Of a stretch of 18,550 nt of DNA, positions 1 to 6,764 are shown in pieces. The first letter of the stretch is position 1; every line of letters starts with the position of its first letter. The notes beneath the pieces are model-generated. The model worked only from the letters and a program-made list of their open reading frames with translations. It ran no database searches and was not told where the DNA came from. The stretch is from NCBI GenBank assembly GCA_035356975.1, contig DAORGW010000017.1, forward strand, positions 1 through 18,550, in the 5' to 3' direction. The translations under genes and the position numbers were made by a program. The DNA comes from STF1-138 sp035356975 (lineage in GTDB: Bacteria > Patescibacteriota > Patescibacteriia > UBA1558 > S5-K13).

Positions 1-174
1 AAAGAAAAAAGAAATACTGTAAAGATAATTAAAAATTTGTTTTTAAACATATTACTTTATATTAAATATTAATTTTATATAATTTATTATTGATAATTAA
101 AAATTATTAATTTTTATATAATAAAATATTATTATTAATTTTATATTAATTTTATATAATAATATTATATCATA
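1..174. repeat. AT-rich low-complexity tract with short direct repeats
   Basis: This stretch is almost pure A+T. The motif TTAATTTTATAT and close variants recur (around 69-80, 134-145 and 145-157). There is no convincing ORF, RNA or clear promoter. It could be an intergenic spacer or a flexible unwinding region, but no DnaA boxes or iterons are visible, so an origin is not supported. Confidence 0.5.
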
Positions 175-197
175 TTAGCCCCCCCACAGCAAACAAT

Positions 198-224
198 CTT
201 GAAGGTTGAGCACCTCGAGGGTTG
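198..224 (-). repeat. Degenerate family-B REP dimer
   Basis: Read on the minus strand, two units beginning ACCCTCGAGGT (from 222) and ACCTTCAAG (from 206) start exactly 16 nt apart. They share the 12-mer GGTGCTCAACCT with the REP array downstream of transposase B (15322-15364). This looks like a decayed, dispersed copy of the transposase-B repeat lying just after the 3' end of the M50 protease gene. An outer TTAGCC (175-180) / GGCTAA (235-240) inverted repeat encloses it. Confidence 0.6.
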
Positions 225-231
225 GTAAAAG

Positions 232-873
232 TTAGGCTAAAATTAAGTTTCCAAGCGCGTTAAATATCAAATTAAATAAGTAAGAAAATATTCCTATATT
301 TAAAAAACTATCAGCTAAAATTATAATTAATAAAAATGTTGGTCCATTTTTTAAAAGCCAAACTTTTATATCATTAAAGGAGTCTGGCAATACAGCAAAA
401 AGTATATGATGGCCATCAAGTGGCGGAATTGGAATAAGATTAAAAACCCCCAAGCTGACATTTATCATAATTAAAAAAAGAAAAAATTGAATCATTAAAT
501 TGTCTGGAGAAAAATTTCCATAATTTAAAACCAATCTTAATGTGATGCCAAAAATTATTGCTGCAATAAAATTTGATAATGGCCCAGCAAAAGATACAAT
601 CGCATCTCCCCATTTTTTATTTTTAAAATAAAGTGGATTTACTGGTACTGGCTTTGCCCAGCCAAAACCAATTAAAAGTATTGCTAAAAAACCAAAAGCA
701 TCAATATGTGCCAGTGGATTCAAGCTAACCCTCCCCATTAATTTTGCTGTTGGGTCTCCCTGTGTTATTGCCAAATATGCATGTGCAAATTCGTGAATTG
801 ATAACGCAAAGATTATCGCAATAAGCCAAGCTAAAAACAACATTGGATCTGTAAATAATAAATTTAATATCAT
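232..873 (-). CDS. Site-2 protease family (peptidase M50) membrane protein
   Basis: This is a polytopic zinc metalloprotease of the S2P/M50 family, which cleaves substrates within the membrane. Seen: the zinc-binding HEFAH motif near the N-terminus (residues 27-31 from the ATG used here), a NPLAHID segment, and the second conserved motif NLIPIPPLDG around 145-154 that carries the third zinc ligand Asp. Several hydrophobic helices fill the rest. The size, about 213 aa, is typical of the short bacterial members that lack a PDZ domain. A TTG at 885 is in frame, but a TATAAT-like -10 on this strand (887-892) lies almost against it, so I prefer the ATG at 873. No Shine-Dalgarno is visible. It is divergent from rpmB, and the two promoters overlap. 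The substrate cannot be told from the sequence. Confidence 0.9.
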   Translation of the reverse strand: MILNLLFTDPMLFLAWLIAIIFALSIHEFAHAYLAITQGDPTAKLMGRVSLNPLAHIDAFGFLAILLIGFGWAKPVPVNPLYFKNKKWGDAIVSFAGPLSNFIAAIIFGITLRLVLNYGNFSPDNLMIQFFLFLIMINVSLGVFNLIPIPPLDGHHILFAVLPDSFNDIKVWLLKNGPTFLLIIILADSFLNIGIFSYLFNLIFNALGNLILA

Positions 874-878
874 AGGCG

Positions 879-907
879 TTGACAAAATTATAAAAATAAT
901 ATATCTT
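879..907 (+). promoter_or_regulatory. Sigma70-type promoter for rpmB
   Basis: TTGACA (879-884), a 17-nt spacer and TATCTT (902-907) predict a start near 914, about 30 nt before the rpmB ATG. The -35 overlaps the 5' end of the divergent protease gene. Confidence 0.6.
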
Positions 908-944
908 TATCATTATAAATTATAAAAGTACAAATTACAAATAT

Positions 945-1124
945 ATGGCTAAAGTATGTTCAATTTGCGAACGTGGTACAACAACAGGATACTTAAAAAG
1001 TCATTCTCAAAGAAAGACAAAAAGATCTATTGGCATTAACCTACAAACAAAAAAAATAAATGGAAAATCAGTAAAAATTTGTACCAGATGCATTAAAAAA
1101 TTAGCAAAACCTATAAAAAAATAA
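945..1124 (+). CDS. rpmB: 50S ribosomal protein bL28
   Basis: A 59-residue basic protein beginning MAKVCSICERG. bL28 is a structural protein of the large ribosomal subunit. Seen: the N-terminal MAKVCxxC signature, a central basic SHSQRKTKR segment that matches the family's SHAxxxTKR stretch, and a C-terminal VKICTRCIKK. Two CxxC pairs (Cys5/8 and Cys46/49) would form a zinc ribbon, which marks the zinc-containing C+ form. The length matches short bL28 proteins. The ATG has no Shine-Dalgarno. A TTGACA/TATCTT promoter lies upstream and a strong terminator follows 18 nt after the stop, so it is a single-gene transcript. Confidence 0.93.
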   Translation: MAKVCSICERGTTTGYLKSHSQRKTKRSIGINLQTKKINGKSVKICTRCIKKLAKPIKK

Positions 1125-1142
1125 ACAACTAAATTATTTTAT

Positions 1143-1172
1143 AAAAATAATTCCTTTTGGGAATTATTTTTG
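1143..1172 (+). terminator. Intrinsic terminator of rpmB
   Basis: A perfect 12-bp stem (1143-1154 with 1160-1171) with a TTTTG loop. The 3' arm ends in five Ts and is followed by GTTTTA. Confidence 0.85.
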
Positions 1173-1194
1173 TTTTATAGTATTTTATAATTAA

Positions 1195-1237
1195 ATGAAT
1201 TTAAATTCATTGACATTTTTATTAAAATATGTAAAAA
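1195..1237 (+). promoter_or_regulatory. Promoter with adjoining 16-nt palindrome
   Basis: ATGAATTTAAATTCAT (1195-1210) is a perfect palindrome whose last base starts the -35 TTGACA (1210-1215). A 16-nt spacer leads to TAAAAA (1232-1237). The predicted start near 1244 gives a leader of about 29 nt to the ATG at 1273. The palindrome is placed like an operator, but no regulator is identified. Confidence 0.45.
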
Positions 1238-1272
1238 TTTTTGATAAAAATACGAATCTCTTTGGAGGAGAA

Positions 1273-1506
1273 ATGAATACAAACAGCAAGAGAAAGCAAG
1301 ACAAAAAAAATCGCCAAAAATTTTCCATTCAAGAGTGGCAAAGTTTTGGAGATACTGTAAGAGGAAATGGCAAAAATCGAAATGGTCAAGTGTGTAAACA
1401 TTGTCATGGAACTGGCTTAAAACAAGTATCAAAGGATGGAGAGCCACATTGGTGTGGGTGCTGGAGGTGTGAGAACAACGCCTCCAAATACCTCGTTGAA
1501 GAATAA
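1273..1506 (+). CDS. Small zinc-finger-like protein, 77 aa
   Basis: I do not recognise the family. The N-terminal 35 residues are basic and polar (NSKRKQDKKNRQK). The second half has Cys at 41, 44, 61, 63 and 66 in the pattern CKHCHGTG...WCGCWRC. The CxxCxGTG half resembles a DnaJ-type zinc-finger repeat, so metal binding is a reasonable inference, perhaps with nucleic acid contact through the basic tail. An in-frame ATG at 1195 exists, but the ATG at 1273 has a strong GGAGGAG Shine-Dalgarno (1264-1270), and the predicted promoter lies between the two, so I use 1273. It is a single-gene unit closed by a terminator at 1514. The strong ribosome site contrasts with the core genes here and suggests a different origin. 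Confidence 0.7.
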   Translation: MNTNSKRKQDKKNRQKFSIQEWQSFGDTVRGNGKNRNGQVCKHCHGTGLKQVSKDGEPHWCGCWRCENNASKYLVEE

Positions 1507-1513
1507 TTCAACA

Positions 1514-1550
1514 TAAAAACGAACCCAAAAAGAGTTCGTTTTTATTTTTT
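1514..1550 (+). terminator. Intrinsic terminator after the small zinc-finger-like gene
   Basis: An 11-bp perfect stem (1514-1524 with 1534-1544) with a 9-nt loop, then a T6 run. Confidence 0.85.
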
Positions 1551-1559
1551 TATTATGTT

Positions 1560-1727
1560 TTAAGAATATTCAATTATAATAATCGGCCCCAACAATTTAT
1601 ACAAAAAATAAATAAATGCAATGGTAAGGGTGATATATGGAAAAGTTTCAAAGAAAAAACCCACAATTGAATCAATGGTGGCGTCCATTTTTTTACCAAA
1701 ATAATCTCGATTGTTTTGTGTTTCCAT
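1560..1727 (-). CDS. Putative small single-pass membrane protein, 55 aa
   Basis: The minus-strand ATG at 1727 opens a 55-codon frame: a polar, charged N-terminus (METQNNRDYFGKKMD) followed by a long hydrophobic stretch (about residues 21-53, including YITLTIAFIYFLYKLLGP). That layout fits a one-helix membrane protein with a cytoplasmic N-terminus. It fills the gap between the convergent small zinc-finger-like gene and the divergent LCP gene with almost no waste. No Shine-Dalgarno or family signature is visible. The hydrophobic composition could partly reflect AT-rich sequence, so coding status is uncertain. Confidence 0.45.
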   Translation of the reverse strand: METQNNRDYFGKKMDATIDSIVGFFFETFPYITLTIAFIYFLYKLLGPIIIIEYS

Positions 1728-1843
1728 TTATTTGTATTTATTTTTAATTATATAATATATTAAATTAAAATACAAAATAATAGTTTTAAACGAGCTTGAT
1801 AAAATATATTTTTTATATTATCATATATTACAAATGCTTGATA

Positions 1844-1849
1844 TATAAT
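1844..1849 (+). promoter_or_regulatory. -10 element for the LCP gene
   Basis: TATAAT lies 10 nt before the ATG at 1860, which predicts a leader of only 3-4 nt. No good -35 is visible. Confidence 0.4.
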
Positions 1850-1859
1850 TTCAGAAAAC

Positions 1860-3290
1860 ATGACAAAATATACTTCAAATTCAATTGATGAAAAAGATAT
1901 AAATGACGCGAGAAGACAATATGAAAAAAGCAGATTAATCTTCATAGTAAAAAATGTGCTTTTTTTGTTTTTAATAGGTTTTTTATCAACAATACTAGCA
2001 CTCTCAGTTATTGCATCAGGTTCAAAATCTAATTTTGCAAAAACAATACAAAAAAATTCTTTAATAAAACAAATATCGAGCCTAATTTCTTCTGATTTTA
2101 GAAAATTAAAAGGCGAAGCAGAGGGAAGAACAAATGTTTTAATTCTTGGAATGGGTGGAGAGGGTCATGATGGACCTCTTTTAACAGACACAATAATACT
2201 TTTAAGTTATAATTATTTTGAAAATGAAGTATACATGACATCAATACCAAGAGATTTGGTTGTAAAAACAGAAGATGGGATGTATAAAAAAATAAATCAT
2301 TTATATTCGATAGGAGAAACTATTGAAAAAGGAGCTGGTCTTGAATACAGTAAAAAAAATATTGAAAACAACATAGGTATTCCAATTCATTATGGTGTTT
2401 CTGTTGATTTTTATGGATTTAAAGAAATAGTTGATGCACTTGGTGGAGTTGATGTAAATATTGATAATAGTTTTATTGACTATCAATATCCAACCAAAAA
2501 TCATAAAGTTCAAACAATTAAATTTACAAAAGGACTACATCATTTAAATGGAGAAGAAGCCCTACAATATTCAAGAAGCAGGCATGGGATTGTAATTGAT
2601 GGAGAAGGATTTGAAGGATCCGATTATGCGAGAAGTCAAAGACAAATGAAGATTATCAAATCAATAAAAAATAAAGTATTAAGTTTTTCAACAATTACAA
2701 ATCCAAATAAAATTTCAAAATTATTTAAAATTTTAAATGAATATATTAAAACAGATATAGAAACATGGGAAGCAATTAGATTTGTAGATATCTTAAAACA
2801 AATTGAAGAGAATAAAATTTATAATAAAATTATAAATGACGCTCCAGATAATTTACTAATAAGCACAACTTCAACATACGACGGTGCGTGGATTTTAATA
2901 CCAAAAAATGGTAACTATGGAATCATACAAAACTTTTTTCAAAATCTTTTTGAGAATCAAGGCGATCAAAACGATTCTCAGCAAAAAAATCAAGAAAATG
3001 CTATAATATATATATTAAACGGAACAAAACAGTCTGGACTCGCAAGTAAAAAATCCGGAGTCCTAGAAACACAAGGATTAAATATTACAAAAACAGAAAA
3101 TGCTCCATCACAAAATTCTACCTCAACAATAATATACGATTTAAGTGAAAACAAATATCCACAAACACTTAAAAAAATTCAGGAAAAAATCGGTGGCATA
3201 AGAACAAATGTTTTACCAGAAAATTTAAGAGATTACTTAATAGATGGAAAAATTGACTTTATTATACTTCTAGGAAATGACCAAAAATAA
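1860..3290 (+). CDS. LytR-CpsA-Psr (LCP) family cell-envelope protein
   Basis: A membrane-anchored LCP protein of 476 aa. Members transfer undecaprenyl-linked glycopolymers onto the cell wall. Seen: a short cytoplasmic N-terminus, one TM helix at about 27-51, then the LCP domain at roughly 93-275. Hallmarks are TDTI (109-112), SIPRDL (128-133), the GGVDV segment, NGEEALQYSRSR (about 230-241) and the SDYARSQRQ block (254-262), whose Asp and Arg residues bind the pyrophosphate and metal in the family. A C-terminal domain (about 377-474, beginning AIIYILNGTKQSGLA) matches the LytR_C type. It has no Shine-Dalgarno; a TATAAT sits 10 nt before the ATG. It precedes der by about 105 nt of repeat-rich spacer. 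The polymer substrate cannot be told from sequence. Confidence 0.9.
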   Translation: MTKYTSNSIDEKDINDARRQYEKSRLIFIVKNVLFLFLIGFLSTILALSVIASGSKSNFAKTIQKNSLIKQISSLISSDFRKLKGEAEGRTNVLILGMGGEGHDGPLLTDTIILLSYNYFENEVYMTSIPRDLVVKTEDGMYKKINHLYSIGETIEKGAGLEYSKKNIENNIGIPIHYGVSVDFYGFKEIVDALGGVDVNIDNSFIDYQYPTKNHKVQTIKFTKGLHHLNGEEALQYSRSRHGIVIDGEGFEGSDYARSQRQMKIIKSIKNKVLSFSTITNPNKISKLFKILNEYIKTDIETWEAIRFVDILKQIEENKIYNKIINDAPDNLLISTTSTYDGAWILIPKNGNYGIIQNFFQNLFENQGDQNDSQQKNQENAIIYILNGTKQSGLASKKSGVLETQGLNITKTENAPSQNSTSTIIYDLSENKYPQTLKKIQEKIGGIRTNVLPENLRDYLIDGKIDFIILLGNDQK

Positions 3291-3295
3291 GACAG

Positions 3296-3391
3296 CTGTT
3301 AGCGATTAGCTTTCAGCAATTAGCTAAATAATAATGTTAGCCACTAACTAAGAGCTCACAAGAGCTAAAAAAGTTAAGAGCTAATTGCTAA
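3296..3391. repeat. Spacer made of nested AGCTAATTGCT-type repeats
   Basis: The LCP-der spacer is built from variants of TTAGC and GAGCT words. AGCAATTAGCT (3315-3325) and AGCTAATTGCT (3379-3389) are exact inverted copies 53 nt apart. TGTTAGCGATTAGC precedes the first copy. GTTAGCCACTAAC is a smaller inverted unit in the middle. No ORF or T-tract is present. It looks like a folded interspersed repeat and ends 4 nt before the der start codon. Confidence 0.6.
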
Positions 3392-3395
3392 TACA

Positions 3396-4675
3396 ATGAA
3401 TAAAAAGCTCCCAATTGTTTCTATCGTAGGAAGGACAAATGTCGGAAAGTCCACTCTTTTTAATTTACTTGTTAAAAATAAAGCGATCACAAGTCAAGTT
3501 CCTGGAACAACTCGAGACGCAAATTCTCAAGAAGCGGAGTGGCTTGGAAAAAAATTTAACATAGTTGATACTGGCGGCATTGAAGATGATTTATTTAAAG
3601 AAAAAGAAAAGGAGAGTTTGGTTGATAAAAAAATCATAGAACACGCAAAAAAAACAATCACAAAATCAGATTTAATATTGTTTTTAGTTGATACAAAAAC
3701 TGGAATAATGCCACAGGATAAAAACTTCGCATCTTATATAAGAAAAAATAAATTAAATTATATTTTAGTTGCAAATAAATGTGGAAATCCGAGAGAGAGA
3801 TTACTCGCCGATGAATTCTTAAAACTAGGACTAGGAGAGGCTTCAAAAATAGCCGCAATAAATGGTTCTGGAGTTGGGGATTTGCTTGATGAAGTTTTAG
3901 AAAAAGTCAAAAATATTAAGATTAAATCAGATAAAAAAGAAGAAAAACAAGAAATAAAAATTGCGTTTATTGGAAAAACAAATGTAGGAAAATCTTCCAT
4001 AATAAATTCAATTCTAAACGAAGAGCGTGTAATTGTATCTTCTGAAGAACACACGACAAGAGATTCTCAATTTATTCCTTTTTATTATAAAAATTATCCA
4101 TTTACTTTAATTGACACAGCCGGAATAAGAAAAAGAAAAACACAAATATCACAAAACGAATTAGAAGCAAAATCAGTTGAACAAACAAAAAAATCTGTAA
4201 AAAAAGCAGATATAATAATATTAGTAACAGATATTTCAAAAAATTTATCAGTTGGTGATATGAAAATTGCACAAATAGCAACTGAAGCAAAAAAATCACT
4301 CCTTGTTGTTGCAAATAAATGGGATCTAATAGACGACAAAGATCTAAAAACATACGACAAATATGTAAAATACTATAACAGCATAATGCCATTTTTGTGG
4401 TGGACAAAAATCATTCCAGTTTCAGCTTTTGAAAAAATTAGAGTTACAAAAATACTTGATGAAGCAATAAAATTACAAGAAAAATCAAAAATTGAAATAA
4501 ACAAAGAAACCTTAGAAAAATTCAGACAAAAAATTATAAAAATTCACCCACCAACAATTGGAAAAGGAAGAAAAAAACCAAAAATATACGAAATTACAAA
4601 ATCAGAATACAAATTATCCTTTGAAATTGTTCTTGGTTTTAAAACAAGTTTAAGTGAATCATATGTAAGATTTAT
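3396..4675 (+). CDS. der: Ribosome-assembly GTPase Der (EngA), 3' end lost in gap
   Basis: Der is a double GTPase needed for 50S subunit assembly. About 426 residues are visible before the N run. GTPase domain 1 has GRTNVGKS (12-19), PGTTRD (36-41), DTGG (58-61) and NKCG (127-130). Domain 2 has GKTNVGKS (193-200), TTRD (220-223), DTAG (240-243) and NKWD (307-310). The C-terminal KH-like domain starts near 355 and stops at SESYVRF; family length suggests about 20-30 residues are missing. The G4 motif of domain 1 should read NKxD; here the Asp is Gly, which may weaken guanine specificity there. The ATG abuts the repeat spacer and has no Shine-Dalgarno. The frame continues by chance through the Ns into pth, but they are separate genes. 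Confidence 0.95.
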
Positions 4676-4775
4676 NNNNNNNNNNNNNNNNNNNNNNNNN
4701 NNNNNNNNNNNNNNNNNNNNNNNNNNNNNNNNNNNNNNNNNNNNNNNNNNNNNNNNNNNNNNNNNNNNNNNNNNN
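4676..4775. other. Assembly gap (100 Ns)
   Basis: Exactly 100 Ns, the usual placeholder for a gap of unknown size. It hides the end of der, the der-pth junction and the first 15-20 codons of pth. The real gap is probably slightly longer than 100 nt, judged from the missing family residues. Confidence 0.97.
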
Positions 4776-5246
4776 ACAAAACACAATGCTGGATTTATGG
4801 CGGTTGATCTTTTTGTGTCTGAAAATAATTTAGGGAATTTTAGCGAAAATAAAAAATTAAAATCTGAAATATTAAAAAATGGGGAACTTGTTATTGCAAA
4901 ACCACTAACTTTTATGAATTTAAGTGGTGATGCAATAAGTTTAATAAAAGAATATTATAAAATTGATATTGAAAATATTATAGTTGTTTATGATGATTTA
5001 GATATTGAAATGGGAAAAATAAAATCGGGCGTATTTGAGTCCTCTGCTGGACACAATGGTATAAAATCAATTATAGAAAAATTAAACTCAAATAAATTTT
5101 ATAGAGTTAGAATTGGAATTAAAAACGAAGAAATAAAAAATATTCCAAGTGAAGACATTGTACTTCAAAAATTTATAGGCGATGAAATAGAAAAAATAAA
5201 CATTGCATTACAAGAAGCTATAAAAGAAATTCAATCTTTAATATAA
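4776..5246 (+). CDS. pth: Peptidyl-tRNA hydrolase, 5'-truncated by gap
   Basis: Pth releases tRNA from peptidyl-tRNAs that drop off the ribosome. The visible 156 residues begin at TKHNAGFMAVDLF, which contains the catalytic His of the family (His20 in E. coli). TFMNLSG carries the substrate-binding Asn, VYDDLDIEMG the Asp paired with the His, and SSAGHNGIKSI the second Asn. All key residues are intact, so the enzyme should be active. Only the N-terminal strand (the usual VGLGNPG motif) lies in the gap. It follows der in the same direction and ends at a terminator, so the two are likely cotranscribed. Confidence 0.95.
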   Translation, partial: TKHNAGFMAVDLFVSENNLGNFSENKKLKSEILKNGELVIAKPLTFMNLSGDAISLIKEYYKIDIENIIVVYDDLDIEMGKIKSGVFESSAGHNGIKSIIEKLNSNKFYRVRIGIKNEEIKNIPSEDIVLQKFIGDEIEKINIALQEAIKEIQSLI

Positions 5247-5269
5247 ATAAATTTTTATATATAAGATAG

Positions 5270-5301
5270 AAAGACCCGCTTACTACAGCGAGTCTTTTTT
5301 T
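5270..5301 (+). terminator. Intrinsic terminator of the der-pth transcript
   Basis: An 11-bp stem with one C-A mismatch (5270-5280 with 5287-5297), a 6-nt loop TACTAC, and a 3' arm that runs into a T-tract. Confidence 0.8.
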
Positions 5302-5360
5302 ATTATCAATACAAAAGTAACATTTTTATCTGTGCGTAGATGCGAATTTCTTAAACAATT

Positions 5361-5927
5361 CTAAACAAATTGTGGATCTATTTCAACTAATATTTTTAAG
5401 ACTTTGATTACTGCTTTAATTCTATTAGTCTCGAAACCTCGTTCATTACCATTCTGCTCGGCTTCTGTAATCAGTTTTTTCTGAAGCTCTATAAAAGACT
5501 CGTTAGAAAAAATCCCCTTTCTTTCTAAAAATCCTGCAATGCAATTACTCGCCAAATCCAACCACCACAATAACTCCCAAATTTCTGGTCCAGAGTTAAT
5601 TAAGGCGTGTGTAATTTTTTCCCAACTATCAGCAACTTCAAATTCAGCGACTGTTAATTGTTCCCATAAATCTCCTGCCTGTGATTGAACACCTGGGTGA
5701 AGAAATGTATAAATAAACTTCATTTGTTCGCTGCTTTTAATTTTTAAAAGCAATTTTTCGGAAAGAGCCCTCCATCGCTCATAACGACAATCTATATCAA
5801 TGTTTATTTCGTTTACACAAATACCATCATTCATCATGTGGGGTTTAAGACGATTATTGGCAACAAGGCCGTAATTCTGCATAGCAGAAAGAAGTTCTAG
5901 TAATTGCAAAAAAAATTCTTTATCCAT
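5361..5927 (-). CDS. Hypothetical protein, 188 aa
   Basis: I do not recognise the family. The product is soluble, acidic and predicted largely helical, with no signal peptide or TM segment. It is notably rich in Trp for such an AT-rich genome (WRALSEK, LWEQL, DSWEK, EIWELLWWLDLA). The C-terminal half reads like amphipathic helices. The ATG has a strong GGGAGG Shine-Dalgarno (complement of 5933-5938), unlike the core genes. Its codons look more GC-rich than those of its neighbours. It lies alone on the minus strand, back to back with transposase A, whose REP-borne promoter sits in the shared intergenic region. These traits suggest accessory, perhaps transferred, DNA. No function can be assigned. 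Confidence 0.7.
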   Translation of the reverse strand: MDKEFFLQLLELLSAMQNYGLVANNRLKPHMMNDGICVNEINIDIDCRYERWRALSEKLLLKIKSSEQMKFIYTFLHPGVQSQAGDLWEQLTVAEFEVADSWEKITHALINSGPEIWELLWWLDLASNCIAGFLERKGIFSNESFIELQKKLITEAEQNGNERGFETNRIKAVIKVLKILVEIDPQFV

Positions 5928-5998
5928 TTTTTCCTCCCGGATAAGTGTTATTTCTATTATTACCCTAACAAATTTTAAATTTATGTCAAATTAGACCG

Positions 5999-6014
5999 AC
6001 CCCACGGGTTGACA
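5999..6014 (+). repeat. Family-A REP unit upstream of transposase A
   Basis: A single 16-nt unit: ACCCCACGGGT plus TGACA. With flanking bases it folds as CGACCC-CAC-GGGTTG (6 bp with one G-T pair). Its end forms the -35 box TTGACA of the transposase promoter. Confidence 0.75.
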
Positions 6015-6036
6015 TTTTAAAATAAAAATCTATAAT
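6009..6036 (+). promoter_or_regulatory. REP-borne sigma70 promoter of transposase A
   Basis: TTGACA (6009-6014, consensus, the tail of the REP unit), a 16-nt spacer and TATAAT (6031-6036, consensus). Transcription should begin near 6043, at AGGTCGCC, so the transcript starts with the leader hairpin. Confidence 0.75.
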
Positions 6037-6043
6037 GCAATTA

Positions 6044-6065
6044 GGTCGCCATTTGCGATCTTTTT
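6044..6065 (+). promoter_or_regulatory. Leader hairpin with T5 run before transposase A
   Basis: GGTCGC (6044-6049) pairs with GCGATC (6055-6060) over a CATTT loop, followed by TTTTT. The same element occurs at 14687-14709 before transposase B. It resembles a short terminator or attenuator; a later GCGAT at 6080-6084 could pair alternatively with the 5' arm. Confidence 0.6.
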
Positions 6066-6084
6066 ATTATTAAGAAAAGCGATT

Positions 6085-6687
6085 ATGACAACAAAACCAC
6101 GGAATATATTTCCGAACAATTTATATCACATATATAATAGGGCCGTAGAAAAAAGAAAAATCTTTTATACAGAAAAAGATTATTCTAGATTTATAGAAAA
6201 GATATTCTTTTATAAACAAATTTTAAAAATCAAAATATTGTCTTATGTAATATTACCAAATCATTTTCATTTATTATTAGAAGAACCTGATATGCCCACC
6301 CCACGGGTTACCCACCCCACGGGTCGAAAAATATCTATTCCAAACATTTCTAAATTTGTATCTCTACTATCAAATTCTTATACTAAATATTTTAATTACA
6401 ATAAAAACCATTCTGGAAGATTATTTGAGGGACCATTTAAATCTAAAATAGTTGATAATGATTTATATTTACAAAAATTAATCGCCTATATAAATCTCAA
6501 TCCCATCAAACATAAATTAGTAGAAAATATAAAAGATTGGCCATATGTTTCTCACTTTGAATTATTAAAAATAATAAATACTAAATTAATAGATAAAAAT
6601 GATTTAATTGATACTAATATTTATAAAACTATTTTAAAGCATAATGCAATAGAAAGTATAAAAAAAATTGATATTGAATTTGATTAG
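6085..6687 (+). CDS. REP-associated tyrosine transposase (RAYT) A
   Basis: A single-strand DNA transposase of the Y1/HUH, IS200-like REP-associated group, 200 aa. Seen: an N-terminal NLYHIYNRAVEKR segment, the metal-binding HUH motif in LPNHFHLLL (His60 and His62), candidate catalytic Tyr in SNSYTKYFNYN (Tyr99/Tyr102), then HSGRLFEGPFKS and YINLNPIKHK, all characteristic of RAYTs. Residues 70-82 (MPTPRVTHPTGRK) are encoded by an in-frame family-A REP dimer between the HUH strand and the Tyr helix. Cognate repeats also lie upstream (5999-6014) and immediately after the stop (6689-6722). Catalytic motifs look intact. There is no Shine-Dalgarno. Transposase B is a close paralogue with a different repeat. 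The repeats are presumably its substrate. Confidence 0.92.
   Translation: MTTKPRNIFPNNLYHIYNRAVEKRKIFYTEKDYSRFIEKIFFYKQILKIKILSYVILPNHFHLLLEEPDMPTPRVTHPTGRKISIPNISKFVSLLSNSYTKYFNYNKNHSGRLFEGPFKSKIVDNDLYLQKLIAYINLNPIKHKLVENIKDWPYVSHFELLKIINTKLIDKNDLIDTNIYKTILKHNAIESIKKIDIEFD
6296..6329 (+). repeat. Family-A REP dimer inside the transposase A gene
   Basis: Two ACCCCACGGGT units starting at 6298 and 6314, 16 nt apart. The 34-nt block is identical to the copy after the gene (6689-6722). It is translated in frame as part of residues 70-82. Confidence 0.85.
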
Positions 6688-6688
6688 A

Positions 6689-6722
6689 CCACCCCACGGG
6701 TTACCCACCCCACGGGTCGAAA
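6689..6722 (+). repeat. Family-A REP dimer downstream of transposase A
   Basis: Two units starting at 6691 and 6707. The 34 nt match 6296-6329 exactly. The block begins 2 nt after the transposase stop codon. Confidence 0.85.
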
Positions 6723-6731
6723 CAAAAGAAG

Positions 6732-6760
6732 AAACCCGACTCAACTAAGAATCGGGTTTT
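6732..6760. terminator. Probable bidirectional terminator between transposase A and the lipoprotein gene
   Basis: AAACCCGA (6732-6739) pairs with TCGGGTTT (6752-6759) over a 12-nt loop, with A-rich sequence to the left and T-rich to the right. It serves the plus-strand transposase and the convergent minus-strand lipoprotein gene, whose stop is at 6765. Confidence 0.75.
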
Positions 6761-6764
6761 GTTT

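Noticed and set aside
1..174. Replication origin in the AT-rich tract
   Set aside because: No DnaA boxes, iterons or origin-linked genes nearby.
874..885. TTG at 885 as the start of the M50 protease
   Set aside because: It lies one base from a -10-like TATAAT; the ATG at 873 gives the usual family N-terminus.
1195..1272. Longer N-terminus for the small zinc-finger-like protein from the ATG at 1195
   Set aside because: That ATG lies in a palindrome upstream of the likely promoter and has no ribosome site; the ATG at 1273 has GGAGGAG.
4094..4407. Long minus-strand frames inside der, topA, folC and rel
   Set aside because: They lie opposite well-supported genes, have low-complexity Phe/Leu/Ser compositions expected from the complement of Lys/Asn-rich AT sequence, and show no family motifs.
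3396..5246. A single 616-aa Der-Pth fusion protein
   Set aside because: The join is through 100 Ns; each half matches a complete, separate family with missing ends on either side of the gap.
5999..6722. CRISPR-like repeats from the CCCACGGGT copies
   Set aside because: Units are 16 nt, adjacent in pairs with no unique spacers of regular size, and they are tied to a RAYT gene; no cas genes are present.
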